A stretch of 64,000 bases of DNA from Petrimonas mucosa. GTDB taxonomy: Bacteria; Bacteroidota; Bacteroidia; Bacteroidales; Dysgonomonadaceae. Position 1 is the stretch's first letter. Every line of letters starts with the position of its first letter. A model generated the notes under the pieces. It did no database searches, had not been told where the DNA came from, and saw only the letters and a list, made by a program, of their open reading frames with translations. The stretch covers positions 2,969,001 to 3,033,000 of the forward strand of contig NZ_LT608328.1 of assembly GCF_900095795.1 (NCBI RefSeq), read 5' to 3'. Below, piece after piece: positions 9,053-18,858 of this stretch. The position numbers and the translations under genes are program-made.

Positions 9053-9511
9053 GTGATGACAGATAAATATGTATTTTCAGATGTAAGCACCTGCACTTTC
9101 AAATTCTCTGACGGGAAAAGGGCTGTTGTAAAGTCTGAACCAAGGAAAGAGATTGTACTGGTAAAATTCATTCCTCACACATCGAAAAAGGACTCTTTTC
9201 AGGAGGCCGTGATTGCAAATTACCCCGATGCGAAGAATGTCAGTGAATTGGCAAAAAAATGCAACTACGATTGCCTTAAGACGTTTACACGTCACTTTAA
9301 GAAACATTTCAACCAAACACCTTATCAATGGATGCTAGATAGGAAGATGGAAGAGGTACAACACCTGGTACTGGAGTCTGACCTCTCAATCTCCGACATT
9401 GCCAAGATCTGCGGGTTCAACAATCTCACTCACCTGGTGAATGCCTATTCCAGCAAATTTGGGATTCCGCCATTCAGAAACAGAATGCAAGAGAATAAAA
9501 GTGCAATTTGA
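9053..9511 (+). CDS. Short AraC-family transcriptional regulator
   Basis: A 152-residue protein. The C-terminal two thirds is an AraC/XylS DNA-binding domain with two HTH motifs (VSELAKKCNYDCLKTFTRHF and ISDIAKICGFNNLTHLVNAY) and the family signature FNQTPYQWMLDRKM between them. The N-terminal 50 residues are too short for a classic ligand-binding domain, so this is a stand-alone DNA-binding type. The gene lies 17 bases behind the small secreted protein and probably shares its transcript. Its targets are unknown. Confidence 0.88.
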   Translation: MMTDKYVFSDVSTCTFKFSDGKRAVVKSEPRKEIVLVKFIPHTSKKDSFQEAVIANYPDAKNVSELAKKCNYDCLKTFTRHFKKHFNQTPYQWMLDRKMEEVQHLVLESDLSISDIAKICGFNNLTHLVNAYSSKFGIPPFRNRMQENKSAI

Positions 9512-9635
9512 TTATTTTACAAAAGGAGTTGTTATACTGTTACACAATTTTCATGATTCAAAAAACGGGCATTAAAACCCGACTTCTTCTCATAAACCCT
9601 TTAACTGAAACTTCATTGTGAATGTAATCAATGCG

Positions 9636-9664
9636 AAACGCCCCTTATCGGGGCGTTTTTTTTT
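9636..9664 (+). terminator. Intrinsic terminator between convergent genes
   Basis: A stem AACGCCCC / GGGGCGTT with a short loop and a long T tract ends the plus-strand unit. Its right end reaches the stop codon of the convergent glycogen phosphorylase gene. Confidence 0.85.
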
Positions 9665-12230
9665 AACTGATCCACTTGACATAGGCGAAATCCATACGAT
9701 GAGGCAAATCTCTGTTTTTCGGATAGACCCTCAACGCATATTGATGGGTTCCGGGGTAATTCAGTGCCTCCCGTGTCTGGAAGAAAAGCCGTGAACCCTC
9801 CGTCTTGACCAGGTCGAACTCATATTTTTCAATAAAGGTGACCTTGTTGGCATTGGAATCATAATCGACCACCACACACTCTAGACCCAGGTCGGCAACA
9901 ATATCCTTCTTGTCGATAATCACCTCTCCATAGACCCGCTTATTCCCGTTGTTGATGTCAAGCTCCTGCACAGGCTGAAACTCAAGTTTCAGGACCTCTA
10001 TCCTGTCCCACTTGGCTGCGGTATCCTCTTTCCAGGCGACAATCTCTTTCGCCTTGGCGTAGTTGTTCTCTGCTAGCCTCCTGGAACGTTCAGCCAGTTT
10101 GAGGTAGAACCTGTCGAAATAGTCGTCCATCATCCGTTTTGTAGTGTAATGTGGAGCTATCTCGGCAATCGATTTTTTCACATACTTCACCCACTGCGGT
10201 GAGTAGCCGTTGCTGTTATGCGCATAGTAAAGCGGGATGATTTCCGACTCCAGCATGGCATAAAGGGTAGAGGCATCCAACTCGTCCTGGAACGCCTGAT
10301 TTTCGTAGGTCTGTTTCTCGGTAAGCGCCCAGCCGGCTCCTTCTACATATCCTTCATACCACCAGCCATCCAATACCGAAAGGTTCAACACACCGTTCAT
10401 AATGGCTTTCTCGCCCGAAGTACCCGATGCCTCCTGCAGGCGGGTTGGCGTGTTCAGCCAGATATCCACTCCCGACACCAATCGCTTGGCCAGACGCATG
10501 TCGTAATTCTCAAGAAAGATAATCTTTCCCAGAAATTCGGGGCGACGAGATATCTCAACGATATGCTTGATGAGCGCCTGTCCTCCCCCATCTGCAGGAT
10601 GTGCCTTTCCTGCAAAAATTATTGTTACCGGACGTTCGGGATTGTTGAGAATCCTCGACAAGCGGTCCAGATCGGAAAAGAGCAGATGGGCACGTTTATA
10701 GGTGGCGAAACGGCGCGAGAACCCGATAATCAGGGACCCTGGCCTGATCTCGTCGAGCATCGTAATGATCCGGGAAGGTGCGGCCTGATTCTTCAGCCAT
10801 CCATCCACAAATTCGCTCTTGATATAGTCGATAAGCTTCTCTTTCAGGTGCATCCGCAATCCCCATATCTCCTCATCGCTGATATCATAAATCCGTTTCC
10901 ATATCTTGGGATCTGATTGATTCCGGTAGAACTCCTCTCCCAGATGTTTCTCATAAATCCGCTTAACCGACGAAGTTGTCCAGGTTGGCAGGTGAACTCC
11001 GTTGGTAACATATCCAACATGAAGTTCCTGCGGGAAATAACCTTTCCACACCGGCTGGAACATCTCCTGAGATACTTTACCGTGGAGCTTGCTTACCCCG
11101 TTGGACTCCTGTGCCGTATTCAATGCAAAAACACTCATCGAGAACTTCTCGTTGCTGCCGGGATTGTCTCTACCCATATCCATAAACTGATACCATGGAA
11201 TACCTATTCTGCCTACCAGGGGCTCCATATATTTCCGGATAAGCGACTCTTCAAAATAGTCGTGTCCGGCAGGCACTGGGGTGTGTACCGTATAGAGGGT
11301 GGATGCGCGAACAATCTCCAGGGCCACGTTAAACGGCAAACTCTCCTCCTGCACGTAGTCGTGTAGGCGTTGAGCACTGATAAGGGCAGCGTGACCCTCA
11401 TTCAGATGGTAGACATCTTTCTTGATACCCAACCTCTTCAGGAGCAAAACGCCACCTATTCCAAGCAGATATTCCTGTTTCATCCGATTTTCCCAATCGC
11501 CTCCATAAAGCTGGAAGGTGATGGAACGGTCAAACTCACTGTTATGCTCCAGATCTGTATCCATCAGATACAACGCAATACGTCCAACCGATACCTTCCA
11601 GACATATGAATAGATTATCCGGTCATGAAATGGCACTTCCAGAATAATCGGTTTCTGGTTTTCATCCAATACCTGGGATATCGGTAACGAGCCGAAGTTT
11701 TGCGGTTCGTAGTTGGCGATCTGCTGACCGTCAACCGAGAGGGTCTGGGTGAAATATCCGTGGCGGTACAGTAACCCTACGGCCGTCATATCTACCCGGC
11801 TGTCGCTTGCCTCCTTCAGGTAATCACCAGCCAGGATGCCGAGCCCACCAGAATAGATCTTCAATGCATGCGCCAATCCGTACTCCATGCTGAAATAGGC
11901 GATACTGGGACGTTCAGTGTCAAAAGGCACGGAGATATACTCCTTGTATGTTTGATATACCCTACCGATTCTTGCCATCAGATCGGGATTATTCATGATC
12001 TCTTCCGTCTTTTCAGTCCGTAAGTTCTGAAGCAGTGCCACCGGATTCTTTCCACACTTTTCATACTCTTCATAATCCAGAAGCTCGAAAATATCCTTGG
12101 CCTCCTCGTTCCATACCCACCAGAGGTTATGGGCGATCTCTTCCAACGGTCTTAGTTCTTCCGGCAAAATTGAATGTACATGTACATCCCGCCATACCGG
12201 ACTGTTTGAATAACTCGCTTTGATGATCAT
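9663..12230 (-). CDS. glgP: Alpha-glucan (glycogen/maltodextrin) phosphorylase
   Basis: An 855-residue GT35 enzyme of the bacterial/archaeal short branch. It releases glucose-1-phosphate from alpha-1,4-glucans with a PLP cofactor. The N-terminal part (HSILPEELRPLEEIAHNLWW) is typical of the branch. The PLP-binding lysine is expected at Lys608 in EASGTSGEKAIMNG. No membrane segment or signal is present, so it is cytoplasmic. The next same-strand gene upstream, past an IS, is glycogen synthase, so synthesis and breakdown genes were probably adjacent. The IS upstream may have cut it off from the synthase promoter at 15429. Confidence 0.93.
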   Translation of the reverse strand: MIIKASYSNSPVWRDVHVHSILPEELRPLEEIAHNLWWVWNEEAKDIFELLDYEEYEKCGKNPVALLQNLRTEKTEEIMNNPDLMARIGRVYQTYKEYISVPFDTERPSIAYFSMEYGLAHALKIYSGGLGILAGDYLKEASDSRVDMTAVGLLYRHGYFTQTLSVDGQQIANYEPQNFGSLPISQVLDENQKPIILEVPFHDRIIYSYVWKVSVGRIALYLMDTDLEHNSEFDRSITFQLYGGDWENRMKQEYLLGIGGVLLLKRLGIKKDVYHLNEGHAALISAQRLHDYVQEESLPFNVALEIVRASTLYTVHTPVPAGHDYFEESLIRKYMEPLVGRIGIPWYQFMDMGRDNPGSNEKFSMSVFALNTAQESNGVSKLHGKVSQEMFQPVWKGYFPQELHVGYVTNGVHLPTWTTSSVKRIYEKHLGEEFYRNQSDPKIWKRIYDISDEEIWGLRMHLKEKLIDYIKSEFVDGWLKNQAAPSRIITMLDEIRPGSLIIGFSRRFATYKRAHLLFSDLDRLSRILNNPERPVTIIFAGKAHPADGGGQALIKHIVEISRRPEFLGKIIFLENYDMRLAKRLVSGVDIWLNTPTRLQEASGTSGEKAIMNGVLNLSVLDGWWYEGYVEGAGWALTEKQTYENQAFQDELDASTLYAMLESEIIPLYYAHNSNGYSPQWVKYVKKSIAEIAPHYTTKRMMDDYFDRFYLKLAERSRRLAENNYAKAKEIVAWKEDTAAKWDRIEVLKLEFQPVQELDINNGNKRVYGEVIIDKKDIVADLGLECVVVDYDSNANKVTFIEKYEFDLVKTEGSRLFFQTREALNYPGTHQYALRVYPKNRDLPHRMDFAYVKWIS

Positions 12231-12339
12231 TTTTTATTGTTTTATATTTTGAATCACTATTAACCGACAAAACCTGCGTTTTGCCGATCCCTTTTTATAA
12301 TTATCAGATATCTATATTGTTATAATTTCATTTTTTGTT

Positions 12340-13700
12340 TTCATAAAACCTACCCCCTTTAAAACAACGACATTTGTATGGCCGTGGGACTTTTGTTCCG
12401 TCTTTTTCCCCGTTTAGTGTATGCCTTTCTGCCTTCGGTCACCACCCAAGCCAACTCCAAATGACTTATCAGGTGTATCCTTATCAAAGCTGCAATAGTT
12501 GAGAACGCTTTCTTGCTTTCATTCACCACCTGGATGACTTGAAGCAACAAATGTGCGATCAACGTGCACCAAACCTGCGTTTTTATACCATTCTCCGTAT
12601 CCGAATAGAAAAAATGCAGTTGAAAGTTCTGTTTCAATTTTTTGAACGATAGCTCGATAGTCCAGCGATACTTGTAAATCAAAGCAACCTCTTGGGGCGT
12701 TATCGACCAATTGTTGGTTATGAACTTATATTTTCGTTTCTGCTCATCTTTATAATGAACCAATCGCAAACAAACCGTTTTTACCTGCTTATCTTGTTTG
12801 TAATCCAAATGGATGTGTTCGACCTTGTAAACGCCGAACTCTTCTTTGGAGAGCGTCCTTTCAAACAAAACCTCCTGCACCTGCACTTTGGCATTATCCT
12901 TCAAGCGACAAACAAAATTCACGCCCTGTAGTGTCCATTCAGCAAATTGCAGGTAGTAATTATATGCCTTGTCAAAGACCAACATGCTACCCCTTCCGGG
13001 ATTTAAATGTGCCAGGAACTTCTTGTCATGCATTTTTGCCTCGCTGATCTTGGCAAAAACGGCCGTCTCCGTGTGCACGTCGGTCAGCATGTGTACTTTC
13101 ATGCCTCCTTTTTTCTTGCCTTCACCCTTGGGGTTGCGTCCCACCCCTTGCATCACTTGTGAAAAAAGGGTCATCGTGGTGGAATCGAAAGCGTAAAACT
13201 CATCGAAACTGACGTCTTTTTTTCGGCTGACCGATAAAAGCGGACGAAAATAGGATATCAGGGCAAAATAATATAGCCTGAAAAGTTCTTCATCACGATC
13301 ACGCAAAGCGTCGCCCGCCGTGCTCTTTGCAGGAGCCACGTCCATACCAAGGTAATTCAGCTTCCCACCCAATGCCCGCATCCCGTCACAGACTTCCCCC
13401 ATGGAATCGCAACGTGAAAAGATGCCGAAGAGCATCACTATAAGCTGTTCCCAAGAAAAAAATGTTTTATAGTAACGGTCGCTCCCGCACTTCGACACCA
13501 AGAGATCAAATTCATCTTTTGGCAACATTTTCACAATTTGTTTGAACAGTGGCTGACCGACTAAATTTTTTGACTTATCTTTGCCCATGGTTGGAAATTT
13601 AGTTTTTAGACAATCCAAATTTACAACTTAGGGACGAGACTTCGGTTAAGTCCCTATCTTTTTTGCGCCTTATTTTTTAGTCGGTCAGTACTGATTTTGA
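12340..13700 (-). mobile_element. IS4-family insertion sequence (ends approximate)
   Basis: The element is inferred from the full-length transposase at 12359-13588 and its position between glycogen synthase and glycogen phosphorylase. I did not find clear terminal inverted repeats or a target duplication, so the limits are estimates. A palindrome GGGAC...GTCCC near 13632-13655 lies in front of the transposase and could fold in read-through transcripts. Confidence 0.55.
12359..13588 (-). CDS. IS4-family DDE transposase with DUF4372-like N-terminus
   Basis: About 409 residues when started at the ATG (MGKDKSKNL); the longer frame to 13618 uses a TTG and is less likely. Counting from that longer frame, the DDE core shows Asp145 (YAFDSTTM), Asp216 (MLVFDKAYN) and Glu322 in Tyr315-x2-Arg318-x3-Glu322-x6-Lys329, the IS4 signature. 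The N-terminal part resembles the DUF4372 domain found in many Bacteroidetes IS4 elements. It is not closely similar to the transposase at 4245, so these are two different elements. No internal stop is present. Confidence 0.9.
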   Translation of the reverse strand: MGKDKSKNLVGQPLFKQIVKMLPKDEFDLLVSKCGSDRYYKTFFSWEQLIVMLFGIFSRCDSMGEVCDGMRALGGKLNYLGMDVAPAKSTAGDALRDRDEELFRLYYFALISYFRPLLSVSRKKDVSFDEFYAFDSTTMTLFSQVMQGVGRNPKGEGKKKGGMKVHMLTDVHTETAVFAKISEAKMHDKKFLAHLNPGRGSMLVFDKAYNYYLQFAEWTLQGVNFVCRLKDNAKVQVQEVLFERTLSKEEFGVYKVEHIHLDYKQDKQVKTVCLRLVHYKDEQKRKYKFITNNWSITPQEVALIYKYRWTIELSFKKLKQNFQLHFFYSDTENGIKTQVWCTLIAHLLLQVIQVVNESKKAFSTIAALIRIHLISHLELAWVVTEGRKAYTKRGKRRNKSPTAIQMSLF

Positions 13701-13747
13701 ATGTCTAATTATTCTACTTCGCAAGCATGATCGCTAAACTGCACTTT

Positions 13748-15403
13748 TTATCTTGCTGGTCTCGATAACCGGATAAAAGAGTTCTGCAATGCTTTGCTGT
13801 ATGCCTCCTGATAATGGATGATAAAATGCGACCAGTCTGCCCTGTCTGAAAGTTCAGCAGCTCTCTTTTTCAACAGATTCACCTGATCTATGCTTTTAAG
13901 TGTAAAATCGTAAAGCGAGACTGCAATCTCTTCTGCCACTTCCATATGGTTGCTATCGTCACGCCTGATGACCTGTACACCGTCCGACAATCCATTCTCT
14001 ACATTCCCGTTCTTCTTTGCCCAGACACCAAAACCCGCCAGGGTGGTCGTGATGGTTGGAATGGAAAAAGCAACGCTCTCGTGCGGTGTATACCCCCACG
14101 GTTCGTAATAGGAGGGGAAAACCGAAACATCGAGGCCGATAAGCAGATTATAGTAATCGGTATTGAAGATTCCGTCGGATCCATTCAAATAGGAGGGGAC
14201 ATAGATTACCTTTACCCGGTCCGTCTCTCTATTGCCGAATCCCAGGTATTTCAGGTAACCCACAATCTTGTCGTTCCCAGCCTCGTGCAGCTGATGGGTT
14301 ACACAAACCCCATCATGCAAGTTCCGGACGGATGAGGGATCCACTACTGGAGCTTTAATCCAGGCGGGAATCATAATAAAAGCCACGACATCCTTCGACA
14401 ATTGCGGCATTTTACGTAACCTGTCCAGGGCATCGATAAAAACATCAATTCCCTTGTTCTTATATTCATACCTCCCGCTGATGCCCACCAGTAACGCATC
14501 TGAATGAACAGTATGGCCCAGAAACCTCTCCGCTACACTCACTAACTTTTCACGTGCCGCTTTTCGGGCTCGCCTATACTCCAACCCACGGGGTACAAAA
14601 TCTTTTTCGAAACCATTCGGGGTGATAACATCGGGATGCCGTTCAAGCAACTGGGCAGACTCCTGGGCCGTAATATCGCTAACCGTAGTGAAACAATCCA
14701 CATATTGCGCCGTTCTCTTCTCGATGGAATGCTTGGCCACCATGTTCAGCTGACGGGCCATCTGATCGCCATTGTAGTTCTTCAGCTGGTTGTAAAGGGG
14801 CAGTCCGTTCCCAGCAATGGAGCGTCCAATTCCCGTTGCATGAGTGGTGAAAACCGTTGCAATCTTAGGGACATTTTTCCTGATATAGAGTGCCCCCATA
14901 CCCAGTTGCCATTCATTGAAATGGGCAATGACATGACTTGCTTCAAGATGGTGATACCGGTAGAAACTCTCAATGACCACCCCTGAAGCATAGGCAAACA
15001 TCGACGATTCATCATAATCGCCATAAGCCTGGATGGAGTCTACCTCAAAGTCGAGCCACATCTCCGTATAGATGCTGTTTTTCCTCTCGAAAAAACTGTT
15101 GAATCTTATCAGGAATACGATGGGATTGCCGGGCACATTCCATCGTCCGACCCTGATTTCGAGGCCCTGATGTATCCGAGCAAAGTTTCTCCAATCGGCA
15201 TAAAGCTCCTTTTCTTCCAGAAACCAGGGGTTACCCGGCGACTGAAATAGATCGGGGCCGATAAAAAAAACTTTTTCTTTATATAATTTTTGGAGTGAAT
15301 TTGCCTTTGTCGATAAAACGGTGTAGATACCGCCAACTTTGTTGCACACTTCCCAACTAGCCTCGAAGATGTAGTCGGGTGTATGCTTTGCATCAATTTG
15401 CAT
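13748..15403 (-). CDS. GT3-type glycogen synthase
   Basis: About 551 residues. The enzyme adds glucose from a nucleotide sugar to glycogen and belongs to the animal/fungal GT3 branch. Visible hallmarks are the N-terminal IFEASWEVCNKVGGIYTVLS, the HFNEWQLGMGALYI region, GISGRYEYKNKGIDVFIDAL and the C-terminal donor-site stretch VFPSYYEPWGYTPHESVAF. The start at MQIDAKHTP (15403) is chosen because a -7 box (15429-15436) lies inside the longer frame that begins at 15457. It should pair with the phosphorylase at 9663; an IS lies between them. Confidence 0.93.
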   Translation of the reverse strand: MQIDAKHTPDYIFEASWEVCNKVGGIYTVLSTKANSLQKLYKEKVFFIGPDLFQSPGNPWFLEEKELYADWRNFARIHQGLEIRVGRWNVPGNPIVFLIRFNSFFERKNSIYTEMWLDFEVDSIQAYGDYDESSMFAYASGVVIESFYRYHHLEASHVIAHFNEWQLGMGALYIRKNVPKIATVFTTHATGIGRSIAGNGLPLYNQLKNYNGDQMARQLNMVAKHSIEKRTAQYVDCFTTVSDITAQESAQLLERHPDVITPNGFEKDFVPRGLEYRRARKAAREKLVSVAERFLGHTVHSDALLVGISGRYEYKNKGIDVFIDALDRLRKMPQLSKDVVAFIMIPAWIKAPVVDPSSVRNLHDGVCVTHQLHEAGNDKIVGYLKYLGFGNRETDRVKVIYVPSYLNGSDGIFNTDYYNLLIGLDVSVFPSYYEPWGYTPHESVAFSIPTITTTLAGFGVWAKKNGNVENGLSDGVQVIRRDDSNHMEVAEEIAVSLYDFTLKSIDQVNLLKKRAAELSDRADWSHFIIHYQEAYSKALQNSFIRLSRPAR

Positions 15404-15428
15404 ATGAAAAGAACTGTAATTTTGTGAG

Positions 15429-15436
15429 CAAAGATA
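15429..15436 (-). promoter_or_regulatory. -7 promoter element (TATCTTTG) of the glycogen synthase gene
   Basis: An exact TAnnTTTG match on the minus strand with a TTG about 18 bases upstream, as expected for the -33 element. It places the transcription start just in front of the ATG at 15403. Confidence 0.75.
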
Positions 15437-15505
15437 CAGATTTAAAGTGAAAAGCAAAAAGTTATCTCTTTAATTTAACATAAAAGCAAAATCGTAAATT
15501 CTTTG

Positions 15506-15513
15506 TACCTTTG
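15506..15513 (+). promoter_or_regulatory. -7 promoter element (TACCTTTG) of mfd
   Basis: An exact match 16 bases before the ATG at 15529. It overlaps the alternative TTG start at 15511, which is therefore excluded. It is divergent from the glycogen synthase promoter. Confidence 0.7.
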
Positions 15514-15528
15514 CAACCGAATTTTCAT

Positions 15529-18500
15529 ATGATGGTATCAGACATCTCCCAATTGCTCCGGATCCTTGAGGCTCACCCCAACATGGCGGCGGCAAACAAA
15601 CTGCTGAAAGAGGTAAAAACACTTTCGGCAAAGGGTTTGCATGGCTCATCCCGTGCACTTTTCGCTGCCACCGTTTTCAACAGGCAACCACGAACTGCCC
15701 TATATATCCTCAACGATCTGGAAACAGCCGGATATTTCTATCACGATGTGATGCAGGTGCTGGGAACCAAGGATGTACTTTTCTTCCCGTCAGCCTACAA
15801 GCGTGCGGCAAAATATGGTCAGATCGACCCGGCAAACGAGATTCTTCGCACCGAGGTATTGAGCCGGCTGCAAAACAATGCTTCTGCGCTGTTCATTGTC
15901 TCCTATCCCGATGCGCTGGCTGAAAGAACGGTTTCGCAGGAGACACTGCAAGAAAACACCCTGAGCATATCGGTAGGTGAACAGGTAGACTCCCGGTTCG
16001 TATCGGAGGTGTTGGAGTCATACGGGTTCACTCTTGTTGATTACGTGTATGAACCTGGACAATATGCCACGCGGGGTAGTATCCTGGACGTATTTTCATT
16101 TTCGAACGAACTGCCTTACCGTATCGATTTCTTCGGAGATGAAGTGGAGACAATCCGCAGTTTTGAGGTGGAAAGTCAGCTCTCCGTGGAGAAATTTTCA
16201 GAAATCCGTATCGTTCCAGAGTTCGGCAGGAGTAAACACAAAAATGCATCGCTATTCGATTCGCTTCCATCGGAAACGGTTATTGGTATCGAAGATATCC
16301 GCTGGATTGAAAGTCGGGTTGAAAGTATCTGCAACGACGAGTTGCACATCGATCTCAGTAACGAAGAGCTGGTTAAGGCCGATCTGCTTACGAAAGAGGA
16401 GTTTCTCTCATCCATTGAACCATTCACACACCTGCGCTTCGACACAAAACTGACCGACACACCCGACGCCGTGCTGCAGTTTCAAACCACACCTCAACCC
16501 CTGTTTCAGAAGAACTTCGATCTTATCTCCGATTCGCTCAAGGATTTCCTGCTGAGTGGCTATACGCTATATATCCTCAGCGACAGCGAAAAACAGCATC
16601 AGCGACTCAGGACTATCTTTCAGGACAGGGGAGACGAGATCCCATTCATTCCCATAAATAAGACACTCCATGAGGGTTTTTCCGACGAGACACTGAAGAT
16701 CTGCTGCTTTACCGATCACCAGATCTTCAACCGTTTCCACAAATATAACTTGAAGTCGGACAAAGCCCGCTCCGGAAAGATTGCCCTCACGCTGAAGGAG
16801 CTTAACCAGCTTCAACAAGGCGACTACGTGGTTCATCTCGACCACGGGATCGGCAAGTTTGCGGGACTGGTCCGGCTCCGGATCGGTGAAACGGTGCAGG
16901 AGGTCATCAAGCTGACCTATCTCAATAACGACTCGGTCTTCGTTTCGATCCACTCCCTCCACAAAATATCCAAATACAAGGGAAAAGAGGGAGAATCGCC
17001 ACAACTGAACAAATTGGGTTCAGGTGCATGGGAACGGACAAAAGAGAGGACAAAAACCAAGATAAAGGACATTGCACGCGACCTGATCAAGCTTTATGCC
17101 CAGCGCCAGAGCGAAAAGGGTTTTGCATTTTCAAGAGACACCTATCTGCAGACCGAACTGGAGGCCTCTTTCATGTATGAAGACACACCCGATCAGCTCA
17201 AAGCCACGCAAGAGATCAAGCAGGATATGGAGAGCGATCACCCGATGGACAGGCTGGTATGTGGAGATGTGGGATTCGGGAAAACAGAGGTGGCCGTACG
17301 GGCCGCATTCAAAGCGGCCACCGACGGCAAGCAGACGGCCGTACTGGTTCCAACCACCGTGCTGGCTACCCAGCACTACAAGACATTCAGCGGTCGACTC
17401 TCCGGTTTTCCGGTCAAAGTGGACTACCTGAGCCGTGCCCGCTCGCCAAAAGAGCAGAAGCAGATCCTCTCCGATCTGAAGGAGGGTAAAATCGACATCA
17501 TCATCGGCACCCACCGGCTGGTGGGAAAAGATGTCCAGTTCAAAGATCTGGGATTGCTGATTATCGATGAGGAACAGAAATTCGGCGTCTCCACGAAGGA
17601 GAAGCTGAAACAGCTCAAGAGTAATATCGACACCCTCACCATGTCCGCCACGCCGATACCGCGAACTTTACAGTTTTCACTGATGGGATCGCGCGATTTC
17701 TCCACCATCAATACTCCCCCACCCAACCGTTATCCGGTACAGACGGAGGTGCACACCTTCGACGTGGAGGTGATGAAGGAGGCGATCAACTACGAAATAA
17801 GCCGGAACGGACAGGTCTTCATCGTCAATAACCGGATTCAGAATATCTACGAGATGGAAGCACTCCTCAGGCGGGAGATCAAGGATATCCGTATTGCAGT
17901 GGGTCATGGGCAGATGGATCCCAAGAAGCTGGAGACCATCATTGCAGACTTCCTTAACCACGAATATGATGTCCTGCTGGCGACCACCATCATCGAATCG
18001 GGAATCGACATGCCCAACGTAAATACAATCATTGTCATCAACGCACAAAACTTCGGATTGAGCGACCTCCATCAACTCCGGGGTCGTGTAGGTCGAAGCA
18101 ACCGTAAAGCGTTCTGTTACCTGATGGCACCACCGCTCTATACGCTCAGCAACGATTCCCGGCGTCGGTTGCAGGCAATCGAGAACTTCTCCGAACTGGG
18201 CAGCGGCATCCATATCGCAATGCAGGATCTCGACATCCGGGGTGCCGGCAACCTATTGGGAGCAGAGCAGAGCGGCTTTATCGCAGACCTCGGATATGAA
18301 ACCTACCAGAAGATTCTGGCCGAGGCCGTTCAGGAGCTGCGGAAAGAGGAGTTCACCGAACTCTACCGTCAGCAACAGGAGTTGAAAGCTGAAAGGGAAG
18401 AAAACTTCGTGGACGAGGTCACCGTGGAGAGTGATCTGGAGCTGATGTTTCCGGTATCCTATATCCCCAACGATGCAGAGCGGGTTGCCATCTACCGTGA

Positions 18501-18858
18501 ACTGGACAATATGGAAACGGAAACGCAGATACTGGATTTTACCAAACGGCTGGAAGACCGTTTTGGTAAAATCCCCGCACAAGGGAAGGAGCTTATCCGG
18601 ATTGTGCGGCTGCGTCGTCTCGCCAAATCACTCGGGATTGAAAAAATCTTCCTGAAAAGTGGACAGATGACTCTTTTCCTGATCTCCGATGTAGAATCAC
18701 CCTATTACCGCTCATCGGTCTTCGACAGACTGCTGAATTTCATCCAGACACATCCGCGTGACTGCCTGTTGCGGGAAGCGGGTAAAAAACGCTCGGTAAC
18801 CATCCGGAATGTAACAACCGTAGAGGCGGCGGTTGCACTAATAGAGTCCATCCACTGA
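15529..18858 (+). CDS. mfd: Transcription-repair coupling factor Mfd
   Basis: About 1109 residues. Mfd removes RNA polymerase stalled at DNA lesions and recruits UvrA. The domain order is UvrB-like N-terminus, RNA-polymerase-interacting CarD-like domain ([19 protein letters not shown]), then RecG-like translocase with Walker [20 protein letters not shown] box, [18 protein letters not shown] and a C-terminal TRCF domain. The start is set at ATG 15529 because the promoter -7 box covers the longer TTG start. The last 21 bases overlap the end of the convergent cysK. Confidence 0.96.
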   Translation: MMVSDISQLLRILEAHPNMAAANKLLKEVKTLSAKGLHGSSRALFAATVFNRQPRTALYILNDLETAGYFYHDVMQVLGTKDVLFFPSAYKRAAKYGQIDPANEILRTEVLSRLQNNASALFIVSYPDALAERTVSQETLQENTLSISVGEQVDSRFVSEVLESYGFTLVDYVYEPGQYATRGSILDVFSFSNELPYRIDFFGDEVETIRSFEVESQLSVEKFSEIRIVPEFGRSKHKNASLFDSLPSETVIGIEDIRWIESRVESICNDELHIDLSNEELVKADLLTKEEFLSSIEPFTHLRFDTKLTDTPDAVLQFQTTPQPLFQKNFDLISDSLKDFLLSGYTLYILSDSEKQHQRLRTIFQDRGDEIPFIPINKTLHEGFSDETLKICCFTDHQIFNRFHKYNLKSDKARSGKIALTLKELNQLQQGDYVVHLDHGIGKFAGLVRLRIGETVQEVIKLTYLNNDSVFVSIHSLHKISKYKGKEGESPQLNKLGSGAWERTKERTKTKIKDIARDLIKLYAQRQSEKGFAFSRDTYLQTELEASFMYEDTPDQLKATQEIKQDMESDHPMDRLVCGDVGFGKTEVAVRAAFKAATDGKQTAVLVPTTVLATQHYKTFSGRLSGFPVKVDYLSRARSPKEQKQILSDLKEGKIDIIIGTHRLVGKDVQFKDLGLLIIDEEQKFGVSTKEKLKQLKSNIDTLTMSATPIPRTLQFSLMGSRDFSTINTPPPNRYPVQTEVHTFDVEVMKEAINYEISRNGQVFIVNNRIQNIYEMEALLRREIKDIRIAVGHGQMDPKKLETIIADFLNHEYDVLLATTIIESGIDMPNVNTIIVINAQNFGLSDLHQLRGRVGRSNRKAFCYLMAPPLYTLSNDSRRRLQAIENFSELGSGIHIAMQDLDIRGAGNLLGAEQSGFIADLGYETYQKILAEAVQELRKEEFTELYRQQQELKAEREENFVDEVTVESDLELMFPVSYIPNDAERVAIYRELDNMETETQILDFTKRLEDRFGKIPAQGKELIRIVRLRRLAKSLGIEKIFLKSGQMTLFLISDVESPYYRSSVFDRLLNFIQTHPRDCLLREAGKKRSVTIRNVTTVEAAVALIESIH

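Noticed and set aside
10218-10916. 232-aa antisense frame inside glgP
   Set aside because: It is a shadow of the conserved phosphorylase sequence with low-complexity composition and no start context.
12264-12290. CAAAAC...GTTTTG hairpin upstream of glgP as a terminator
   Set aside because: On the gene's strand no T tract follows the stem; on the other strand there is no gene to end here.
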